From Hemerocallis citrina (taxonomy: Eukaryota; Streptophyta; Magnoliopsida; Asparagales; Asphodelaceae), in NCBI GenBank assembly GCA_017893485.1, contig CM030368.1, positions 175,890,504 to 175,954,503 on the forward strand: 64,000 nucleotides of DNA, in the 5' to 3' direction. Below the pieces are notes generated by a model. The model worked only from the letters and a program-made list of their open reading frames with translations. It made no database searches and was not told where the DNA came from. The position numbers and the translations under genes are program-made. Below are positions 22,743-34,218 of this stretch, piece after piece; the first letter of the stretch is position 1; the number at the start of each line of letters is the position of its first letter.

Positions 22743-24616
22743 GTTATTTCTCTTCTCCTCCTCCTCCTCCTCTTCTTCTTCTTAATTTTAACAGACTACA
22801 GATATTAATAAACGAAGCTTGTTTGTTTCTTTTGTCAGATTTCTCTAAGTTTGAAAAAACCACACTCAATTTTTAAGTTTGATCCATCTAAGTAGAGGGT
22901 AGGTTCTTTTGTCAGAAATTAAGTTCACGGTAGTTTTTTGTATCATATCTACAGATTGATGGTAATTTTTCGTATTGTAATTGCAAATTTAAAAGTAGTT
23001 TTCAAAACGAAATTTTGGTGGTTTAAAACTAAGAAATAAGAATTGAGGGTTTATTAGTTTAGCGAGAGTTGCGAATAATTAATTAATAGAACCCCAAATT
23101 TGAGGGTGTTTTATTAATTTGGCCTCAAGTTAGTGATGGATAGAAATACATCCAATGCTTCCAAGGGAGACGTGTGGTATGAATTGACTAAAATGTTGTG
23201 CTTCTGGATGCAGATGCAATCCGTTAAAGTTCGATGTCAATTCCTATACCCTACATACTATTACTAAGCATATAGGCCAAAACTGACACCCAATGGTGGC
23301 CACCGAGTGGCGGTTTTTCCCTTCAGAAACTTTGGGTATGGATGATAATGCAAATACATGATAGGTATCCATCAGCTTGCCTCGTATCTTATCTGATTCA
23401 ATTTACTATCAAATTGACTGAATTTTTCTCTCTTCTTTTTAGACGAAGGTTACCACTTGAGCAACTTCTACTGTAAATAGGTGATAGACTAGATAAGGAT
23501 CATTCTCAAAACGTCCATAGGTACTAAGAAGTTAAATGAAGCTTGTTTGTTTCTTTGTTAAATATTAATAAACGATCACATAAAAATTTCATATTTTTCA
23601 TTTAGTTTTCTTTGTAAAACGGAACTCTTTGCAGGAGCAAAATTCCTAAAATTGTAAAGAATGTAAAGATTAATTAACTGTACGTTTTCTTTTAATTTTT
23701 GAAAGAATAATTTTGAAGAAGTTTTGACTGGTTTCTTAGTTGGATATGGATCTTGTTATTTTTGATATGGATCTTGTTAAGGTTCCTCTTCGACTATTGT
23801 ATAACAAATGTTCTAGAATGAGCTAACATTCTAAGCTCACATAGTTACATACTAATATTGAGAGAAGTTAATCAGAGTTAGACTCTTAGTGTTGTACTGA
23901 TCATGATAGGTCTAATAGAACTACATATTTTTCCTCTGACAATCACAAAGGGTGATTGGGGGCTGCCTTCCCTAACTTTGCCACTCAGCGTTGAAAATAG
24001 AATTTCTGCAAACGGTAGCTGAAGTGTAATCACGAAAAGTATATGTAGAACAAAAGCTTGTATTTTTTTTAGCCCAATAGTAACATTAGTATTAACCGAG
24101 GGAGGCAAATAATCATTTGATAGAAGGTGAGAACAAACAACAATTCAGCTTGGTAGAAGGGTAAAATGGCCCTTATTAGGGTTCTGAAACATTTTTTTCA
24201 ATGGCATTTGGTAACGAATATTAATTACGAAGTACTAACGTTCTGTCAATTTTACAAATCAATTTGTCTTTTCCTTAATAAACACAGGAAGCATTAGATA
24301 TATTTCTTTTTCAATCCAAGATTTGACTTATTAAATGATGAATTTTGGTGGGTAGAATTGTTGCATAACTTGTGTTTTCGTCTAGAGTAAAAACCTGTTA
24401 GAGAAGCTCACTCACTTTTCTGAAGACTTGAGAAGGGTGTTACATATTATGTGAAGGGTTAAAAATAGTATTCACCTCCCTTGTTTTCCTGCAAGCTCGA
24501 TATATTACTTTTTTCTCGGAGAATTTTTTTTTCTTTATATACTTAATACTTGAAATTTAAAGCAGTGCCATATCCCTCGAGAATTGCCTTGCAAGCAAAA
24601 TATTTAGATAATTGAC

Positions 24617-25898
24617 ATGAGGGTTTGTAGTCCAGATAGAAAATCATCTAGTTATCAGTTATGGCGTGAAAAACTGGATCAACTTGCATGGTCAATTGGT
24701 CACTTGCATACTATGATGGCACAGGCAGAGAACTTTAGCCCTTCTGACCGAGTGTCAAAAGTAATAGCATGGATGTATGTCTATTTACTGGGCTTGAGAC
24801 ACTAGACTTATAATTATAAGTAGAAATGAAATCTTCCGAACACCAGTTTCCCCTCATTTTCTTTATTATATATTGTCTGTTGTTCAACTGCTTCCGTACA
24901 ACTTATCCGCAAAATTTCCTGAGTGAGGATCCTGATGGTCAGCTCTACTGTGTTTCTAGACGTACAGATGGTTGAAATGTTTTTATTAATGAAAGAATTC
25001 ACCTAGCGAACAGTTAGAGATATATGATTTTGAATTGAACTTGTGAGTTAAGTATGAAAAGGTATCAGTGTGAAACAGATCTAATTGTGAGCAGACTTTC
25101 ATTATAGAAAACTGTTCGCTAGGTGAATTGCTTGCATGACTCTACAATTGTAAAGGTATATTCATACGTAGTTGTTCTTTTTTCGTTTTAATTATTATTC
25201 TTCTTCTTATTTTAACGCTATGAACCTGGATAACGAGTTCTGCCTCTTCTCAGGGACATTCAGAAAGAACAAAGCATGGAATTAGAAATGGAAATGATGA
25301 TTCAAGGTAATCCTGGTTATGTCATGTTGATTAAAATGCTGCAAATTTCCAGGTTTATTTGGAAATCTGCAAAATGTTGTCACCTTACATGTTCATCCTG
25401 TTTTTCCATCTTTTGCTTAGGAAATAAATTGACTGCTTATGATATCTGACCAACGGGGCTTGACATGGATGAGCGCATATATATTGGTGTGTATACGGAC
25501 ATTCATTTCAGTGCCATTTTCTTTTATTGTGTTGAATTTGAAATCTGCGGACTCTAAGTTTTGAAATGCTTTGTAGACCATTCGGGATTTTTTATTTTTT
25601 TTGATTGATGGTTATTGGACGAGTGTATAAAGTTCTTCCATCTTTTGTAAGCTGCATCCTGATAAGATGGAAGCCTTGAAACAAAGGTTGGAAAATACAA
25701 CTGTCGACTCATCCAATAGTCAAATACGACAAGAGGTAGCCATATATTTAATTGCCTCAATTGGATAATATATTATTATCTATATATATTGAATAACGAG
25801 TTCTAATTTTATATTGTTTCTTTTTCATGTAGTCTATATGTAGTGGCGATGACTATGAGATAGTGGGTAATGAGGAACATGCAGAAGACCTTACGTGA
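24617..25898 (+). pseudogene. Exon-like segments of an unrecognised gene inside the CACTA element
   Basis: A frame from 24617 reads SYQLWREKLDQLAWSIGHLH. Further exon-like blocks follow: 25255-25306, between CTTCTCAG and a GTAATC donor; about 25423-25486; about 25650-25737 (LHPDKMEALKQRLENTTVD); and a last block near 25834-25898 (CSGDDYEIVGNEEHAEDL then stop). Splice-like AG and GT borders surround several blocks, so they look like true exons with introns retained, which means DNA-level capture. The third block carries an in-frame stop in the frame that best continues, so the set is probably broken. I do not recognise the family and assign no function. Confidence 0.5.
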
Positions 25899-26594
25899 AA
25901 AGTGAAGTTGGGGATACATGGAAGCAGTAGCGGGTTAAAAGTTATTTTGAAAACATTTTATTTTGTTTCTTGGAGTTTCACAACTTATCTTTTCTTCCAG
26001 AATGTATTGTTGTTTTAGCACTATGAAACAAACAAAAAAATTTGTAATGAGAAAGTTCTGAATTATATAATATTCTAACTTATTTTGCATTATTGTGTTT
26101 TCTTTATATAATTGTGTGAATCAATGTGTAAAATAATTATATGTTCTTCATTGTAAAAATACATTGTTTTAATTTGTAAATTTGGTTAAGCCATTCAAAT
26201 ATAATCAGTAATGAAGAAAAAATGTGTGCAATTCCATTCGCGAGGTAGCAATTGCAAGAGAAGCAGTATCTTGCAGATCTCTGTAGCAATAGTTTATCAG
26301 CAACGGGAAAAATCCCTTTTAAAACACATTTGCAAGAGACGAATTTGTTGTAGATATTCTCTTATATATGGGGATAGCAAGGTACAACTTCCATTACAGA
26401 TATTCTATTGTGGCTAATATTCGCAAGGGATAGTTAAAATTCCGTTGAAAATGTGTACATTAACCAGGAGAGATTTCGCAACAGCACAATTACAAGGGAA
26501 TGAAGAAAAATTCCTTATAAATGTACACTAACCATGGAATTGTACTCTTCTATAAGGAAAATTTCTATTGCGACTGTAGTATTTTCTACTAGTG

Positions 26595-27120
26595 GATATA
26601 GATTAATTAATGAAGTGATTGTATTTTCAAATCCCTGATCAGAGTCCAAGGGTATGTTTGCAAATGTTTTGCCAACCACTTACGAGTTACGGCACCAGTC
26701 ACAATGGATAAGAAAGACTTAAATATGGAGGTTGGTTTATTAATTAAGAGATTCACAGGGGTGGTTAATTTTGTACATCTTGTAGAAATTATTAATGCTT
26801 TCTTCGCAGAAAAAGAAGGCTTAATTAATTATTAACCATTTAAATTGACAGATGATCGAAGGGTTGGTACTCCTTCCTCCAGCTCCTGGAAATAGTTCAA
26901 GGCAGCTTACGTAAAAAGATTTAAAAAAAAAAAAAAAATGGGGACAGTCAGATCAAAAGTTTAAATTACGAAAACATAGTGAACCTTTCTTAAATTGACT
27001 TCATAGTAGAATCGATCGTCAGGAATATTTTTCTGTACACACGACAAACAAACTACTAAAAAAAATCTACACGGTATATTGCACTTCTGTGGCACTGAAT
27101 CTGGAAATTTGACCTACCAA
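26595..27120. other. Downstream flank of the disrupted host gene
   Basis: The region holds a partly T- and A-rich sequence that would be the 3' untranslated region of the minus-strand gene ending at 27121, and beyond it the CACTA insertion. A poly(A) stretch lies at about 26921-26938. I see no other gene. Confidence 0.45.
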
Positions 27121-27282
27121 TTATTTGGCAGAAGAATTTCGCTGTAAAGTAGGCCTCCAACCACTAGAAGAACCAAAGTTGCTTCCCAGACCCTGACCAA
27201 GGTGTGAAGTATCAGTTGATCCTGATGGTTTTGGGCCGACAATGTTCTTTGGAGCATTTGAAGGAGCAAACGATGAAGATGC

Positions 27283-28082
27283 TGTTAGTGAAATTGTTCT
27301 GGAATCTTTGATTTCTTTCGCAATTCGATATAATAAACAAAATAAATTAAAACAGAGTTACTGGGCTATGGGAAAGTCGCGCGGAACGTACTGCCCTAAG
27401 AGTTGATCCGCGGTCTTATGTGCAGACTTTTCGCAGATGCTCCTAGTGGTAAAACCCCCGGTATCACCGGCGTCTCGCTGTCGCACACAACGTCGAGAGA
27501 TCGACCCGAACTTTGTTCTTGCCCAGAACGGAAGTGGAAAAAAGAAACCGTAAGCAGCATACAGAGGAGACAGCAGACAAAGAGTTTTTGAGGAGCAATA
27601 CAGAGGAGACAGCAGACAAAGAGTTTTGAGGAGCAAGTATTATTCCGTCATTGTAAGGGGATGAGAAGATGGAAATATAAAGGTAAAAATCTGTGAACGT
27701 GTGGAGAGAAAGTGGGGGATTTTCGGATCTGAATAACTGATCCAACATTTTAGGAGGAAATAGTCAAAGGATAAAAACAAATAGCAAAATGATTTTTAGG
27801 CCTCAACCCGAACCCGAAGAGCAATTCGAATCGGCATTCGTGTCCGCAGATGCGGGCGCGCACACCCGTGCCCACTACGCGCGCCGAACCGAACCGAACC
27901 GAACCGGGCCGGGCGGCGGCGGCGGCGCGCGCGTGTGGCCCACGGGTTCTCTCCACACCACACTAGACTACAATGGGATAAAGAGTGGTTTGCATTATAT
28001 ACACTCACATGGTAGTCATTCCCACCGATGTGGGACTAAAGGAAAAAGAAGGAATCTTGGGTTTGAAGCAAAACAGCCAACA
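27283..28082 (-). repeat. 3' LTR of element F
   Basis: This 800-bp copy is nearly identical to the copy at 32566-33327. The main difference is a GC-rich block at about 27850-27925, where this copy is longer by some 35 bases and holds repeated GAACC/CCGAA and GGC units. A TATA-like TATATAAT lies at about 27995-28002 on the minus strand. The low divergence points to recent insertion. Confidence 0.88.
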
Positions 28083-28705
28083 ATCCCCCCCCCAAAACCA
28101 AGATTCAAAGGCAGTGATAACAAAAGAATAATGATATAGAAGTTCTGGGCAAGAGTAAACTATGCATAGATGAGATGGACTACAGCCTTGAATCTCACGT
28201 AGTGACTGTTGTCTTTGTCTGAAGAAGTGCTTGATGGACTACGCCTTGAATCAGACTTCTTGACTCAGACTCAGAAAATAGCACACATAGTACGCTAGAG
28301 GTTCTTTCGGTCTATCGGGTGACGCTTTTGAATGGCCATGCGCACTTTTCCATATTCATGAGAGTTGTCTGGGATCGCCCTGTCCCATAGTCGTGGCCTT
28401 CACGACCTCTCATATAGGTAAGTCCTCAAAAGGTTGGTGATTGGAGTCAACCCTACATAATAATGTTTGGACCTATTAAGAGTTTAGAACTCATCCTAAC
28501 CAGATCACACAGAAACACTGTTACCATAGGGATGGGATATCATTGTACAACCTCATACAGCCACCTGGGCATTAATTAATGAGAATTTAATCTCTGAGTC
28601 AGTGTTCCATAATAGTCACCGAAGTCCAGCTTGTTTCTACCCATTGAACCGGCTTCTTGGGATCTCCAGTCAGACTCGGTTGGGTTGCCACTGCTGGTGA
28701 CTTAC

Positions 28706-29395
28706 TTATGGGCTTAACCCCATCCCCCTCGATGATTTTAGGATCAATATCCTAGACAGACCCTTTGTCAAGTGGTCTGCAAGGTTCTTTTCTGACTTTA
28801 TATAGTCAAGAACCACATATTTGCCTAATAGGCACTTGATTGACTTGAAGCGCAGCTGCAGGTGCCTGTTCATCTTAGCATTCACAGAATCATGCTTTAG
28901 TAGTTCTATAACAGATTTATTATCACATTTTATGGAAATAGCAGGAACAGGAATATTAGTAACAGGTATATGCATAATCAAATTTCTTAGCCATTCAGCT
29001 TCTGTACAAGTAGTGTCCAAAGTTGTCCAAAATTATCATTTGAGAGCATTTATGTTATTCTACAGGTAAACCTTCATTCTTCTTGAGAATGATACTACTA
29101 TCAAAATGAGTACGAGCAGGTGTCTTATCAAAGTACTCAAATTTTTATTTTTATTTTATTTTTTTTATTTTTTTTATTTTTTTTTATTATTAGTATTTTC
29201 TCATAGAATGTACTGAGGAGAGAGTATAACCCTCATTGGATTTGGATACTGCATTCCTAGAATCAGGTTGGCTTCACCTAGATCTTTCATATCAAACATG
29301 CTAGATAACGTTATATAGATTAATTGAAAGTCTTTGTCTAAATCAATGATGTTCTCCATGCTAGATTTAAAACTGTCATCGTTATCATTTGCCAC
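28706..29395 (-). pseudogene. Copia pol scraps: end of reverse transcriptase and RNase H
   Basis: The segment 29395-29201 includes FDMKDLGEANLILGMQ, the conserved region after the copia reverse transcriptase palm. The segment 29020-28706 includes TEAEWLRNLI and SEKNLADHLTKGLSR, the C-terminal half of copia RNase H. The parts between them are replaced by a T- and A-rich low-complexity stretch (about 29135-29195), and the catalytic YVDD is absent. They are dead remnants of the autonomous ancestor of element F. Confidence 0.85.
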
Positions 29396-30538
29396 ACAAG
29401 TATGTAGCTTATATATTTAAATGAGTAACTAAATTTGTTTAGGATATCTCGTCAATCCATATATTAGTATATACGGATATATGTACTATCATCATTCATT
29501 TATCTCTAGCTTCAAGTTTTTGTAGTTACAGCCTCTTCTTCCTGAGAAGAACTTTCGCTAGTTCCTCCTCCTATTATATTTCAAACTTTCAACACTCGAA
29601 AGAAAAGGTGATTGATATTTTATAATAATTGGATATTTACCTTTACTATAAAATTGTATGTATGAAATAAGCAAAGTATGCCTTTTATCCAGTTCGTTGT
29701 AAATATGAAGAGAGCAACTTTCTGGGTCAAATTTTAAAAAATTACAAGCTAAACCAAGTCCTCTAGTAAAATCTCAGAAGATAACGATTTCCTACCCAGC
29801 TGGAAGGAAAATAAACTAGCTTGCAAAAAACACATATAAAATGGAAGTTAAAAAAACTTTACACTCAAAGTTTGTGGCAATCCTTTTGCACATGGTAGCC
29901 TTGCTATGTGTAGAATAAACCCACTAAATGCTTAACTAGGACTGACTGAGGTAAAACTTTGGCAAGCACTTGATGTGTGTGTGCACCCCAAATATGATAT
30001 AAATAACTTACTTCAATGTCAAACAAGTAAAACCCTCTATTGTTAAATATCCAATAATAGTTCCAATAAGAGTTCCAGAAGTACAGGCTTTTACAATAGG
30101 ATTATTTCTCATCTCCTATCTAGTATTTTTTCCCGTTTGTTTGTTTTTTTTTTTTTCTAACATATATTTGTTATAAACAATTTCTAGTAAGAAAAAGAAA
30201 ATTGCCATCCCATAAAATATCAAAATTTACTAATGGCTCAAAGTAACTTATAGGATCATTAAATCTAATCCAGCAAAAAGAAAAAGATTATTTATAAGCA
30301 TCTACGTCGTTCAATTTTAGCCTTCCAACTCAAGAAAGTATATGTACCTTGGCTAAGGAAAAATACAACCAGCTCATAGTAATGTTTCATCAATCATGTT
30401 TTCAAGGCACTATGAAAACAAATTTAAAAATGACATGCATAGTTGTCATAAAATTTTGTATATTTTTCTTCACTGTTCATAGAAATGTAACACATTATTC
30501 CAATGAAAAATGACAAATTTTTTTCTTACTGTAAATAG

Positions 30539-31219
30539 GTGCAAAGGAACTTGCAACTGAGGATAGAAGCTCAGGGAAAATATTTACAGTCGGTTTTAGA
30601 GAAAGCCCAAGACACACTTGGCAAGCAGAACTTGGGCTCTGCAGGACTGGAAACTGCCAAAGTTCAACTCTCTGAACTAGTCTCCAAAGTATCGAATGAA
30701 TGTTTTAGCAATGCCTTTCCAGGTCTGGAAGAAATGTCCAGTCAAACCCTGCAAACGCACCCAGCCCAACTGGCCGACGGTTCAATGGACATTTGCCTGA
30801 CCGCATGCGAAGTATCTCAAAAGGACCAAGAAATACAAAATAATGCGACTATGGGATTGAGAACATATCCCCGAAATACACCCCTATACCCACAAAAAAT
30901 GGGGGAAGACATAAGTCTTGACCAGTCACAACTTGCATGGTGTGAAAACTTAAATGACCACATGACATATTTTTCATCCATAGCGAAGGAACCAGTAAGG
31001 GCAGGTTTTCAAGAACAAAGAGATTCTACAGTTCTATCGATGAGCATTACAAGCCAAAGAGAGAAAGAATGTAGAAGAAGAGTAGAGGACCATTACTTTG
31101 AAGAGCCAAGTAGCAAAAGGACAGCAATCAAACAGGAACAAGGAAAGCAGTCCAATGGATTTGGAATGTCATGTGTAATGACACAGCTAGATTTAAACTC
31201 TTATGATGATGAAAGATAG
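30539..31219 (+). pseudogene. Last exon of a PHR1-like MYB-CC transcription factor, captured in element F
   Basis: The exon begins right after a TAAATAG acceptor and stays open for 226 codons to a stop at 31217-31219. Its first residues read VQRNLQLRIEAQGKYLQSVL, the second half of the MYB-CC coiled-coil (LHEQLE-type) domain, and ELVSKVS follows. The rest is a Ser/Gln-rich tail ending LDLNSYDDER. This is the pattern of plant PHL2/PHL3-type proteins, which act in phosphate-starvation and related transcription. The upstream MYB DNA-binding exons are missing. The intron border is kept, so the copy came from DNA and not from spliced mRNA. It lies antisense to the host element, between its LTRs. 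It has no start of its own, and the frame is still intact, which suggests recent capture. Confidence 0.8.
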
Positions 31220-32565
31220 TGTTCCAAATTGCAACAAGTTTGATTTGAAAGGTTTCGGCTGGAGCTAAGGGTAACATGTTTGATACTGTAAATGCAGGGA
31301 TGCGAAGTTGGAAGAGAGAACAGTTTGTTTTCTAAATGCATATTTATCTTATGAATTGTATTGTTTGGAACTCTGGAGAAATTGTTCATTTGGTAGCTAA
31401 CAAGACCAACTATTTGATCAAACCCGGACAAAATGATACTACTACTAGTTGAAATTTTGTAGCATCGTTTGTGAGAAAATGATACTACTACTACAACTAT
31501 TAAACTTGTTGCGCCATTAGCTTACAAACCAAACTACTTACTGAAATCTAACGTGAAAAATGATACTAATATTACTACGAATAGTAAAGTACTACATACA
31601 TACCAACCTCAATAATAACAACAGACATACATGATGCGGGAGGGCACATGAAGTTCACTTAGCCTAATTCCTAGAGGGCACATTCTTACACTCAGCCTAT
31701 TTACTCCAGGAATAGCAAGATTTCTAATGCTAGAACTTCCTCCTCTGTGCACATTCATATACCACACCCATGAGGAAGAGGTGCTAAGTGCTAACGGAAC
31801 CTTAGTGGCGGGGAAATCTTTTGGACCATCTCCAAATTCAAAAATGGCTAAATGGGGCAAGAGTCAGCCTAAATCATTACCCTTTTGCAAGTTGCACACT
31901 TCAGGCCAGGATGGACACGCATATAGATATGCCTAATTGCTCAAAAAGGAAACATATAGATATTCATATATACATATATATTGGTTCATGAAAGTGTTTT
32001 CTGCTTCAAGATTTGAGGCTATTTGTGTTATGTATAGAAATCCCGGTATTCGCAGTAGGTATTGGCTTCCATTTCTCTATAATATCAGACATGCCAGAAG
32101 TTTCAGTAGGCAAATATCCAAACTGACTCAGCCAATGCATCTCAGTATCGGCTGAGATTTTATACCATGGTACTATGTTCCAAAAATCCATATGCTAACC
32201 AAAACAGAAAAAAGACTTAGAAATAGCCTTTGTCCTATAATGCTGTAGCATCAAATTATCAATAAACAATAAACATATAATAGGAAATAGCCTTTGTCCT
32301 ATAATCCTATAATGGCTACACAACAAGGCAAGTCCCTGACTTGGGGATAAGGATGTTAAATAAAATACTCTCAATCGATATATAGCACAGGGGTAATATC
32401 AATATGCTACTATGGTCAACAACATTTCTACCGCTCTGTCATTACAAACAAGCAAATACGCAGATCTTTACCAGTATGAAATTTATTTATACTGCTTATA
32501 TTGCTATTATAACCCCAATTGAATATGAACATGCGATAGCTGAAAGTATAAGTCAACTCTTAGAT
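31220..32565. other. Interior of element F without recognised coding
   Basis: The first part is probably the 3' untranslated region of the captured MYB-CC gene. Minus-strand open frames at 31609-31860 and 32006-32191 show no domain I know. The second, with NIVPWYKISADTEMHWLSQF, could be another captured exon, but this is unproven. The end next to the LTR at 32566 shows no recognisable tRNA primer site. Confidence 0.4.
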
Positions 32566-33327
32566 TGTTAGTGAAATTGTTCTGGAATCTTTGATTTCTT
32601 TCGCAATTCGATATAATAAACAAAATAAAATAAAACAGAGTTACCGGCCTATGGAGAAGTCGCGCAGAACGCACTGCCCTAAGAGTTGATCCGCGGTTTT
32701 ATGTGCAGACTTTTCGCAAATGCTCCTAGTGGTAAAACCCCCGGTATCACCGGCGTTTCGCTGTCGCACACAACGTCGAGAGATCGACCCGAACTTTGTT
32801 CTTGCCCAGAACGGAAGTGGAAAAAAGAAACCGTAAGCAGCATACAGAGGAGACAGCAGACAAAGAGTTTTTGAGGAGCAATACAGAGGAGACAGCAGAC
32901 AAAGAGTTTTGAGGAGCAAGTATTATTCCGTCATTGTAAGGAGATGAGAAGATGGAAATATAAAGGTAAAAATCTGTGAACGTGTGGAGAGAAAGTGGGG
33001 GATTTTCGGATCTGAATAACTGATCCAACATTTTAGGAGGAAATAGTCAAAGGATAAAAACAAATAGCAAAATGTTTTTTAGGCCTCAACCCGAACCCGA
33101 AGAGCAATTCGGATCGGCATTCGTGTCCGCCGACCCGACCCGACCCGACCCGGGCCGGGCCGCGGCGGCGGCGCGCGCGTGTGGCCCACGGGTTCTCTCC
33201 ACACCACACTAGACTACAATGGGATAAAGAATGGTTTGCATTATATACACTCACATGGTGGTCATTCCCACCGATGTGGGACCAAAGGAAAAAAAGGAAT
33301 CTTGGGTTTGAAGCAAAACAGCCAACA
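32566..33327 (-). repeat. 5' LTR of element F
   Basis: This 762-bp partner of 27283-28082 starts TGTTAGTG and ends CCAACA. It differs by few substitutions and by a shorter GC-rich block near 33130-33175 built of CGACC units. It is followed directly by the GATGC duplication. Confidence 0.88.
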
Positions 33328-33524
33328 GATGCCATGTTTATTTTATCAAACATTTGTTCCTGCTCCCTATGAGAGAAAGAAATTCAATCAGAACACAGAA
33401 AACAAAACAATTTTCTAATTGCAATTTTTTTATATAAAAACCTTAAAATATGACTGCAATTTAGAGGAAAGCAATTCGGAATCATAGTTAAATATATCTT
33501 AGTAAAGAAAGTTGTCATGTCACT

Positions 33525-33672
33525 AGGGCTGCAAACGAGCCGAGTCGAGCCAAGTATCTAGAGGCTCGAGATCGGCTCGTTAAGCAATCGAGCTCCCTTT
33601 TCAAGCTCGAGCTCGTTTCGAGCCGAGCTTTGACCGAGCTCGAGCCGAGTAGCTCGGTTCGTTTGCAGCCCT
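33525..33672. mobile_element. 148-bp MITE in the last intron of the host gene
   Basis: Near-perfect terminal inverted repeats AGGGCTGCAAACGAGCCGAG and their complement (one mismatch) bound a G/C-rich interior made of GAGCTCGAG-type palindromes. The flanks share ACT on both sides, which could be a 3-bp duplication. An 8-bp hAT-type duplication is not seen, so the superfamily stays open. It lies in the intron 33367-34078 of the disrupted gene. Confidence 0.75.
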
Positions 33673-34218
33673 ACTAATCTCTCAAAAAATATAATGAGAG
33701 AAAAAAGAAAATATGCAATTATCAGTCCCACAGGCCACAGGGATAAGATGCAGGAATTGATCCCACAGGGATGTAGTACATGAATGTTGCCAAAAACAAA
33801 AAAAGACCATTTCTACAGTTAATTGGCATTTTCAAGTATTCTAGATATTGATCAACATAAAGATCTTATAGATAGTAAGCTTAAGAACACCGTTCATGAA
33901 TTTCTTTTACATATTAAACATGACTGCTCTTATCATTCACAGTATCCACATGATTTTACCAATGTTGTGAAAATATGCTCCTTTACTTCCTTGTACAATA
34001 AAAAAAGGTACACTCAATTGTTTAGTATTTAAACTGAAGCTAAACTATGTAGAAGATGCATAATGGTATGTAGCTAACCATTTTCTCAAGCCGCTGATTA
34101 TCCAAATTCAAATGCTTATCTGCTGTAGATTTGAACTGCATGCGAACTGCAGGCCGCACAGCATTACTTGGTCTTATGCCACCTCTCACCTCTCCTGGAT
34201 GAGAGGCATCATTTCCAC

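Larger units (their letters stand above)
21979..26594. mobile_element. Non-autonomous CACTA (En/Spm) element carrying gene fragments (Pack-CACTA)
   Basis: Perfect 13-bp terminal inverted repeats start CACTAGTAGAAAA (21979-21991) and end TTTTCTACTAGTG (26582-26594). Subterminal regions on both sides contain many short variants of TTGCAA, GCAAGGG and GCAATAG, as expected for CACTA elements. The 3-bp flanks are TAT and GAT, so the target duplication is imperfect. No transposase is present. The interior holds a 5' leader and first exon of an eIF3f gene (22509-22742) and later exon-like segments (24617-25898), all on the plus strand. That identifies it as a gene-capturing element. Confidence 0.85.
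27283..33327 (-). mobile_element. Young copia-derived LTR element (F) with captured gene fragment
   Basis: Two direct repeats of about 760-800 bp (27283-28082 and 32566-33327), both starting TGTTAGTG and ending GCCAACA, bound the element. The flanks are the perfect duplication GATGC (27278-27282 and 33328-33332). Pol remnants on the minus strand and a purine tract beside the left repeat (28083-28100 read on the minus strand) set the orientation, so the right repeat is the 5' LTR. No standard tRNA-Met primer site is seen next to the right repeat. The interior keeps only short reverse transcriptase and RNase H scraps (28706-29395), plus a MYB-CC exon in antisense (30539-31219). The element is non-autonomous and disrupts a host exon. 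Confidence 0.88.
27121..34218 (-). pseudogene. 3' end of an unidentified host gene, last exon split by a retrotransposon
   Basis: The penultimate exon is 34079-34218: it follows a TTGTCAG acceptor, ends ATG|GTTAGC, and includes VRPAVRMQFKSTADKHLN. The last exon starts at 33362 (or 33359, or 33366, with successive AG acceptors) and includes EQMFDKINMAS. It breaks at the GATGC duplication (33328-33332) and resumes at 27282. It continues with APSNAPKNIVGPKPSGSTD and stops at 27121. Joining the two parts across the element keeps one open frame, which is strong evidence that the element landed in the coding exon. The Ser/Gly/Pro-rich C-terminus is not one I recognise. Upstream exons lie beyond about 34219 and are not seen in this window, so the gene is incomplete here. 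The insertion would replace the last 54 or so residues. Confidence 0.7.
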
